A stretch of DNA of 64,000 nucleotides, taken from NCBI GenBank assembly GCA_963169105.1, contig OY720639.1, positions 86,348,593-86,412,592 on the forward strand. Direction: 5' to 3'. The DNA is from Ceriagrion tenellum (lineage: Eukaryota; Arthropoda; Insecta; Odonata; Coenagrionidae). This document shows, in pieces, positions 56,980-64,000 of this stretch. Position 1 is the first letter of the stretch. The number at the start of each line of letters is the position of its first letter. The notes below the pieces were generated by a model. The model saw only the letters and a list, made by a program, of their open reading frames with translations, made no database searches and had not been told where the DNA came from. A program made the position numbers and the translations under genes.

Positions 56980-57451
56980 CGGATAGAGGTTCCGACTCTA
57001 ATTCCCTAAATAATTAAGTGACACTGCTATATCCCTACGAGCACCAACCGCTCGCTGGACATGTCTAAACGTGGGTGGATGACAGTCGAGCATGCTCGCC
57101 GAATCAAGAGCTCTTGGAAAGATTCGTTGTTCATTCGTAGATCGTTCCTGAAATCCTGAGGGTCTCTGGCAGCCATATCTTTAAAAAAAGACTCATGTGA
57201 CCAACTTTTTGCGATCTTAAAGCCAGTTTTGCGTTCACACACGTCATTTCTTCATTTTTGCTCGTTCATACAAACACAGGAAACCACCCAAAATCGCTAA
57301 TGATGTTCCGATATCCATCACAATGCGCGGCACACGGCTGCAGAGTCTAGACTGAAGTTCGTCTTTTTGGCTCGGACGTGTACGGGCAACGACGAACATG
57401 TTGGGCCCGAGGTACTTTCTCCCGAGCCGAGCATGCTCGACCGTGTATGGG
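56980..57451 (-). pseudogene. PIF/Harbinger transposase, N-terminal part, with TIR
   Basis: The element begins at 57451 with CCCATACACGGTCGAGCATG on the minus strand. The frame then gives LAILGGFLCLYERAKMKK, and after a stop ERKTGFKIAKSWSHESFFKD, DPQDFRNDLRMNNESFQELL. A shift near 57060 leads to HVQRAVGARRDIAVSLNYLG. In Harbinger transposases this is the N-terminal W-x-x-x..., L-R-M-x-x-x-x-F-x-x-L-L, and A-x-x-R-L-A-x-x-L-x-x-L-x block ahead of the DDE core. The catalytic part is absent. Confidence 0.8.
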
Positions 57452-57496
57452 ATATTTAGTATTCGTCTTGACTCACATAGCCAAGCCAGAGCCACC

Positions 57497-58058
57497 TTAA
57501 GGTAGTTTGAGCGAAATATCTTTTCACCTAGAAATCAATGAATTTGGTCTCATTTTAAAGAGAAATATCTCACTCTACCAATTAATCCAAAAATTCAGCC
57601 CTTATCGCATTACTTTTGGAGATATTTGACAAAAAATACCAGCCTTTTTACATAGGAAATGGTACGTGTATGCACTCCAGAGAGACATTATTTACAAAAT
57701 GAGGTATTTATAACACTAAGATGTCGTAAAAAAAATAACAGCGTGTAGTTTGTATGTTTTCTCAACTATTTTTAAACATTAATGATATTGTTACCGCAGT
57801 AAATTCTCCGGAATATCAATAAGCCTTCCGTTTTGAAGGAGTTTCACACGCACCGCGCGAAAAAATGAGTCAAGATTAAGACTTATTTAGATATTTTCAT
57901 TTAATTACTTACCATTTCTGTCATATAAAAATATATTATTGCATCATTAATAACGCAATATTTAATACATATGTCCTCCAGCTGGTGAAATCAAAAGGTA
58001 TAAATCGAATATGGTCTCTATTATGACTAGGGAACTATCTCGCCTCGGACTACCTTAA
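57497..58058 (+). mobile_element. TTAA-flanked miniature transposon M1, copy 3 (562 bp)
   Basis: TTAAGGTAGTTTGAGCGA at the left; right end inverted TTAAGGTAGTCCGAGGCGAG. TTAA on both sides. Interior colinear with copy 2 (GTTTGTATG, CACCGCGCGAAAAAATGAGT blocks). Confidence 0.85.
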
Positions 58059-58459
58059 GTGGAAAACTCACCCATTTATGTATCTTTTTTCTTAAAGAGA
58101 ATAAAATGGCCATTTGGAAGGATGACGTGTGTTTAGAACGGTATAACTTTACGGACACGACGCGAATGTTTGCCGACAGTCGAGACGATCGGAGATAGTG
58201 AGGCGACACGTATTCAGAGGAAAGTTAGCCGTGACGCCGTTACACGAACGAACAGCTCGTTTTCTTTTTCAACTCTGTTTACACATGAAACGGTGAGACA
58301 AGGAGTATGATGGCTATCACTTCGAAGGACGCCCAAAACCTTCCTCCACACTGGTTTCATTCCGCGGACACATCGGGACGGTCTGCATATTTCATTTGCC
58401 AGCGATGACATAGTCGGGGTCGGAATGGGCACTTCGCGGATACTAGCCATTCCTTAGTG
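58059..58459. other. No recognised feature
   Basis: Unassigned, moderately GC-rich. Confidence 0.35.
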
Positions 58460-59025
58460 GCACACGTTAGTTCATTGGCCGTTCAATCCTAAGATTGGTT
58501 GACTGCAGCCCTCTACCCTTCCCTATCTAATGTAAGGTTCCTTACTTCCTGGTAGCTCTTCCTATTTTCTTTCCTCTTTCTCTGGTCCATTAACTTATTC
58601 CTAGGTCTTCCTCTTGGAACTTCTCCCTCTATTTTACCTTCAATTATGTTCCTCACAAACCGATTGTGTCTCAGAGTGTGTCCAATCCATCTTCTTCGTC
58701 TTTTCTGTATAGTGTTCCATATGGTCCTTTCCTCTTCTACTCGTCTGTGCACTTCGTCATTTCTTACTTTGTCCGTCCATTTTATCTTCAGCAAATTCCT
58801 CCAGCACCAGGTTTAAAAGGCTTCTATTATTTTCCGGTCAGCTTTTCCAACGGTCCATGCTGCCGATTCTAGAGTGCTAGGCTCCAAAACGAATGTTTCC
58901 ACGTACTGTTTCCTGGTTTCTAGTCCTATCTTCTTCGAGCACAGCAGATATCTTTTTCCCATGAACTTCTTCATAGCTTGGTCTATTCTCCGCTTGATGT
59001 CCGAGCCGCAGGTGGTGTTCGAAGA
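58460..59025 (-). mobile_element. RTE-like LINE 3' end (family D), longest copy
   Basis: The minus strand begins GSDIKRRIDQAMKKFMGKRY, then LETRKQYVETFVLEPS, KIKWTDKVRNDEVHRRVEEE and RRRRWIGHTLRHNRFVRNII, GEVPRGRPRNKLMDQ, and SYQEVRNLTLDREG. The 93 codons from 58794 to 58513 are open. It starts after the YLG block and ends with the usual GGATTGAACGGCCAATGAA. 5'-truncated; no catalytic core. Confidence 0.85.
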
Positions 59026-60129
59026 TACGGATGATTTTTGAAAAATGAGTGGAATGAGTTGCAGGCGCGGCAGCTTTCAGATGCAAGGTGTGGCGAAGGC
59101 AGGCGACGCCGAAGGGTGGACGATGTCACCATCGGCTGGGGGCACGCGGCTGATAAGAAGCCAGTAGAAAGTGATAGTTGTGTGAGACACGGCTCTAAAG
59201 GCCAGGCTTCCGAAGCCTTCGCGCAAAACCGTTTTCGCAATTTACAGAATATACAGTTAATTAGTGCATGAATAGTTCACCTAAGTCACTAACAATTTTA
59301 TTGTACTGCAAATGATATTAACTGTTTTGAGAGTTTTCTCTACGTCAGCTACCCCCTACACTCCTTACTATTGTCTATTGCATGCGCCCCACGCTTTTCG
59401 TTTTAAATCTCACAAGTATTTCCAAAGCTATTAAAATTTACAATCATAAATTTTCAGGACAATCCTTATGGGGTTAGGAACCTGTATGGGGCTAGGAGAA
59501 ATTATTATATACTTCTTATTCCGTTTTAAAAACACGGTTGTTTAAAAATCTTTTTTATTTAAGTAATTATTTTAAACGTTTTAGCCTTGTGTGATGATAT
59601 CTGAAATGGAAAATTGTTATAGCTATCTACCAATAGAATTATGCAGTTCAGCGGATATTACGAATGAATTAATCAATAGTATTGCATTCAATGACACAGG
59701 CATTTCCATTTTGTGCTCCCCTTTTTTCCCTGGTGCCAACTTTTTGTGCCCCGCTTTTTCCCCTGGTTGTAAATTTTATCATGATGCATTATTATTATTC
59801 AGTACTATGTAATATACGTATCATTATTACACTGTCATTCAGTTCTGAGCAATGCATAAATTTTCAAGTCTATCGCAGATTATCGGGAAGTTAGTTTAAA
59901 ATCGATCCCAAAATTTGTACCGAACAGACAGGCAAGAAAGAGGGTAGATAAAAATGCGGTGATGATAAAAAGTAAGTGGGTTCACGAGCACTCAGAAAAA
60001 AACTGCTAGCTATCGAATAGCAAATAATGCTAAGGAATTCCGTCGGGGCACAAGTAATTTTAGAAAAGGATACACTCCAAGTATGTGCGGAATCCAGAAT
60101 AAAGAATGGCATTTACTGACTCAAAAGAA
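59026..60129. other. No recognised feature
   Basis: Unassigned. 59045-59230 is GC-richer with open frames on both strands but no recognised motif. Confidence 0.4.
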
Positions 60130-62040
60130 CCAGGCAGGTGATGACAGGTGGATATAATGCATACTTCCATGGCCTTCTGAATTGCGAGCTACCCACACAA
60201 AATGGGGAGTAATCCAAATATGAGAATGCAGAGGCTCATTTGGAGGAGCCTTCAACGGAAGTCGAAAATGCGACTAGGGCTCTAAAGACAGAGAAATCAC
60301 TGGGATAAGATGGAATACTATCGGGATTGCTGGAAAAAGAGGAAATAAGGTGAGTAATGTACTTCATAAGATGATTACAACGATAGAGAGAGAAAAGATA
60401 CCAAAAGAATAGCAGGAAGTGATTTTATCACTCAATTTCAAGAAATGCGATAAAGAGATGCTATGTGATAACTTTACAGGCACATCACTGTTAAGCAATC
60501 ACATCATATCCTCTCGAAAAACCATTCAAAGTCGGGTATAACTATACACACGAACAAAAATAGAAGAATAGCACGGACAAATGAATGCCGTTTCACTACA
60601 TATCAGATTTTTATTTAAAAAGCACATACTGGAAATGCAATGAAGAATATTATGGACTCTTCATAGATTTTTTCAAAATCATTTGATCGTCTTGAATGAC
60701 AACGACAATGGTAAAAGAAAATTTCGGTTTCCCCAAAAAAAGGGATGAGATAAGCTAAGCTAATAGAGTAAGATTCGAAATGTTAAAGTCAGGATGGGTG
60801 TAGAAATATATGATCAATTTGAGGTAGTAAAGGGAGTAAGGCAAGGTGATGGGCTATCGCCTGTCCTGTTGAACACAGCTTTGGAAGATGCCTTAAAAAT
60901 ATAAGAATGAAAAACCGAGTAATAAAAGTAGGATATAGAATTAATATATTTGTATTCGTGAATGGAGTAGAGCAATTTAATTACTTAGGTAGGTTCTTCG
61001 AGTCTCCCCGCGGGCTAAAAACCTTCCTCTCGGCCTGAAGTTCTCGCTTATTGCCAAGCATGGGGGGTAGTGGGAAAAGGGTAAAGGAAAAGGTTAGCGA
61101 AGCCCAACCACTGTGAGGCCGACACCATGAGGCGGATTGACGTCAAAAGGACGACAATGGCCCCTCGCCTCCCCACAGTCCTCGTAGCTGTTGGGTTCCC
61201 CCAACCACGTTGGACGAGTCGCCGTCAGTCTCGCTTACGCGAAGACTTACCGCACATCTAATGAAAACTGGCGAAGCCCATTACCCAAACACTTGGGATA
61301 GGGTGTCCGCCGATTCCCTTTATCGGTGGACCTAGTGCGGTCTGTCGGAGTACGTCATTGGATCAGGGTCCTACCGGACCAATGGATGGTCTATTCGGAC
61401 CAAATCTGGTCAATTATAAGACCCTTCTCCTTGGTGGTCCCCGCCCACCGATGATTACTCAGGTAGTACGCTAGAGGAAAACGGACATAGTAGCAAAGGC
61501 ATACGGAAGAGAATAGCGCTAGCTAAGGAGGCGTTTAGTAATAGAAGGGAGCTGATGATGTGGAAATTGGGTAAGGATGTGAAGATGAGGCTGGTGATGA
61601 GCTTGATATGGAGCGTAGCGTTGTATGGGGTGGAAACGTGGACCCTCAGAAAGGAGGATGAGAATAGGCTGTAGGCATTTGAGATGTGGGTGTGGAGAAG
61701 GATATAGAAGGATAGGTGGACGGAAAGGAAGACTAACGAGGAAGTGGGTGAGATGGTGGGCGAGGAAAGGTAACTTCTGAATGAAATCCAGGATGGGCAG
61801 GGTAGATGGCTGAAGGGTGTCATAAAGGGCGATGGATTGCTTTAGAGTGTGATAGAGGGAGGGATGTTGGGCAAGTGGGGAAGAGGAGGAAAGAGAGTAG
61901 GATTCAAGGACGGGATGAAGAAGGGTAGATTTTATGCAAAGCGAGAAAGGATATACTGGAGGGGGATGGACCCCTGAATGGGTAGAGGACCGGGAGGAGA
62001 TTCTCTGACATTCAGCACAACCTACCTTAACCGGTAGAAT
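60130..62040 (+). mobile_element. RTE-like LINE (family B), longer copy with internal losses
   Basis: Broken frames give YFHGLLNCELPTQNGE, ENATRALKTEKSLG (RT entry), then GVEIYDQFEVVKGVRQGDGL and SPVLLNTALEDALK (RT motif B region). The YADD box is deleted. VNGVEQFNYLG follows, is cut by a 461-bp insertion, and resumes STLEENGHS, RIALAKEAFSNRRELM, LIWSVALYGVETWTLRKEDE and LLNEIQDGQGRWLKGVIKGD. Many stops. It is colinear with 16020-16805. Confidence 0.82.
60993..61453. mobile_element. Unclassified 461-bp insertion in family B LINE
   Basis: ATTACTTAGGTAG (60980-60992) and ATTACTCAGGTAG (61454-61466) form a 13-bp TSD, and removing the insert restores the LINE frame NYLGSTLEENG. GC-richer than its host. 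A TSD of this length suggests target-primed retrotransposition, so a SINE or a truncated LINE is likely. No Pol III box or coding motif identified. Confidence 0.75.
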
Positions 62041-62941
62041 AGTTTTAAAAAATTCGTGGATGGTATGACTCTCTTGACAGAAAAAAATAGAAGAGAGAGT
62101 GAAAATTGAGAAGCCTTTCAGAAAACTCTATTTGAATCAGCAACAAAAATGAACGGAAAAACCAAAGAGAACCCCTGATTCGACAAAGACTGAAAACTAT
62201 CTATGTACGACAGGAGAAACCGGACAAGGAAATGACTAAGCAGGAAAATTACACGAAGACAGGGCAGAATGTAGTGATACTAATGAAATTTACGTTAACA
62301 TCAGTGATCAATCATTACCAATTACGGATGCATCGGGCATCAATCAAGGTAATTTAATTCGGTTTGGCCATGAATTAACAGTTTTTATGCATTCCCGACG
62401 TCGAATCTTCCCCAACAGAAGGGGAATGTTCGCAATTCTGAAATCGAGGACGATTATAATTCAGTTATAAAAGACAAAGAGTTTCCACGAACGTCCAGCT
62501 GAATTACAGACCGGGGTGATAAGGTTTTTACTTTTGAATATTCAAGATCCTGAGATATAGTTTCACATCGGAGGCCAAATTTTAATGTCATGCATGTAAC
62601 CTCACAGCGATGTACATCAACGCGTGCTTGCGTTAAATAAATCAGGAAAAGTGCAACAGTGCCCACAAAACGACGAAAGTTACCTCTAATGCATCTTGAA
62701 TTTTTCCATACCTATTCTCCACTCCATTGCTGCTATGGAATACGCTATTGGAGTAGTCGGACCAGTTTGGTTTCCTAAAATGAGAATATTAGATTGAAAA
62801 GAAGAAAAAGCATCTCTTTCAGCATTTATCACCAAGCATAGACATGCATGCTAAATACCTCGCCATTAATTTATTGAAAATATAGGCATTCAACAAGAGA
62901 AAGATGCTTGAACGCCTTTATTCTATTATTCGTGCAGATAA
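62041..62941. other. No recognised feature
   Basis: AT-rich unassigned sequence. Confidence 0.4.
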
Positions 62942-63235
62942 TCATGTCAATCTACATGTACTATCCTGCGAGTCGACGCATGGGCGTGTGGCTGGGGGTG
63001 TTAGGACACCAGTCGTGTCAAAATGTAAGGGTTAATGTTTTGAGAGGTAAAATGGTGACGTGTGTATTATGGGAGTGTATTCAGTTGATCTCAGTTTGTA
63101 TTGTGGTCGCTTATTGTGCGCGGAAAGAAAGAGTTTTTTTTCACCAATCTGCTAGGCAATGTATCTCTCTTATTTTCTCGCCTCTGTCAGACCAAGAGAT
63201 GTGAAAATAACATTCTCTGCGTAGCTCTGGAATAC
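62942..63235 (-). mobile_element. CR1-like 3' UTR (family F)
   Basis: CTACATGTACTATCCTGCGA, GACACCAGTCGTGTCAAA and GTGGTCGCTTATTGTGCGCG match 22658-22990. The coding part is absent, and an RTE fragment begins just after it. Confidence 0.78.
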
Positions 63236-63254
63236 ACCTACTGACAAGAGTTTT

Positions 63255-63440
63255 CGTTCAGGAGACGGAACTGGCAGGATTGAAAATGGAAATAAGAAGA
63301 CGAAATACATGCACTTCACAAGAAAAGAACAACGACAAGCAAGAACAATAACTGTAGATGGTGACAGTTATCAGGCAGCGGAGCATTTCAGATATCTCAG
63401 AGTAAAAGTATAAAAAAATAGCGAATAACCTGAAATTGCT
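63255..63440 (+). mobile_element. RTE-like LINE fragment upstream of the YLG block
   Basis: Frames include TSQEKNNDKQEQ, ITVDGDSYQAAEHFRYL (in the alternate frame) and RVKV, resembling the region K-E-x-x ... V-D-G ... F-x-Y-L-G between RT motif C and the tail. Short and frameshifted. Confidence 0.5.
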
Positions 63441-63539
63441 AATAGAATAAATCTCTCATCATTAAGTATTCTGCCAGCTGATTGGTACGTTTTTAGACAG
63501 TACTATTCCTAATCCGTTTACACTACTTCATTCATTTAT

Positions 63540-63765
63540 TCATTGTTTGTTCAATCCTAAGATTGGTTGACTGCAGCCCTCTACCCTTCCCTATCTAATG
63601 CTAGTTCCCTTACCTACCGGTTTCTCTTCCTGCGTACTTTCCTCTTTATTTGGCCCATTAACTTATTCCTGGATCTTCCCCTGGGGACTTTTCCCTCTAT
63701 TTTGCCCTAAATTATGTTCTTCATAAACCCAAAATGTCTCACGGCGTGTTTATACCATTTGGTCC
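63540..63765 (-). mobile_element. RTE-like LINE 3' end (family D), cut by M1
   Basis: GTTCAATCCTAAGATTGGTT, TTCCCTATCTAATGCTAGTT and the GGATCTTCCCCTGGGGAC block are the family D 3' end on the minus strand. The match stops at 63765 where the TTAA element begins, so M1 copy 4 inserted into this copy. Confidence 0.8.
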
Positions 63766-64000
63766 TTAAGGTAGTCTGAGCGAGAGAGTTCCCTAATCAT
63801 AATAAAGACCATATTCGAATTATACATTTTAATTTCACCAGTCGTAGGACTCATTAAATAAATATAGCATTATTAATGGTGCAATAATATCGTTTTATAT
63901 GACATGAATTATAAGTAATTAAATAAAAATATGTAACTAAGTTTTTATCTTGACTCCTTTTTTTCGCGCGGTGCGTTTCAAACTCCTTGAAAACGGAAGG
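63766..64000 (-). mobile_element. TTAA-flanked miniature transposon M1, copy 4, cut by window edge
   Basis: TTAAGGTAGTCTGAGCGAGA then TTCCCTAATCATAATAAAG matches the start of copy 1. The window ends inside it. Confidence 0.82.

Overview
This is a repeat-saturated stretch of eukaryotic nuclear DNA. The transposon content points to an arthropod: CR1-like, RTE-like and jockey-like non-LTR retrotransposons, Penelope-like elements (PLEs) with a GIY-YIG endonuclease, a Helentron with a C-terminal endonuclease domain, PIF/Harbinger, mariner, hAT-, piggyBac-, CACTA- and P/THAP-type DNA transposons, and tRNA-headed SINEs. The species cannot be fixed from the sequence. I see no host gene, no rRNA, no functional tRNA, no operon and no CRISPR. 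Almost all open reading frames are chance frames or fragments of dead transposons, identified here from conserved protein motifs.

Layout. 0-6 kb: a SINE, a CR1-like tail with a small foldback inside it, a CACTA-ended miniature element, an RTE tail, and arm A (4.4-5.95 kb) of an inverted duplication. 6-14 kb: an RTE tail, a foldback repeat family, a Harbinger transposase fragment (12.4-12.7 kb), and a PLE GIY-YIG remnant followed by a 426-bp palindrome (13.5-13.9 kb). 14-23 kb: LINE fragments of several families, including an almost open reverse transcriptase (18.8-20.1 kb). 23-28 kb: the Helentron helicase-endonuclease remnant, then arm B of the inverted duplication, which carries a 1,024-bp piggyBac-like insertion that arm A lacks. 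28-32 kb: a degenerate TAGTG/CACTA satellite split by a CR1-like insertion, and a jockey-like tail. 34-37 kb: a 1,174-bp TIR element with a THAP domain, and a long-TIR miniature element. 39-45 kb: a CR1 3' end split by a mariner fragment and a hAT-type miniature element, a SINE sharing its tail with the CR1-like LINE, a TTAA-flanked miniature element, and a PLE remnant with a tandem duplication. 45.5-50.4 kb: a ~152-bp satellite invaded by a 2.3-kb LINE, a palindromic PLE-type insertion and a 0.6-kb miniature element. 50-64 kb: more SINE, PLE, Harbinger, CR1 and RTE remnants and three further TTAA elements.

How the parts relate. The window records nested insertion: many insertions have target-site duplications (TSDs), and several have an empty site preserved elsewhere in the window, so their order can be read. 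Non-autonomous elements sit near possible partners, such as a foldback sharing terminal sequence with a nearby Harbinger transposase fragment. I found no convincing new functional gene system. The most unusual items are the THAP element, the empty-site-supported piggyBac-like insertion at TTAG, the satellite with three insertions, and the Helentron remnant.
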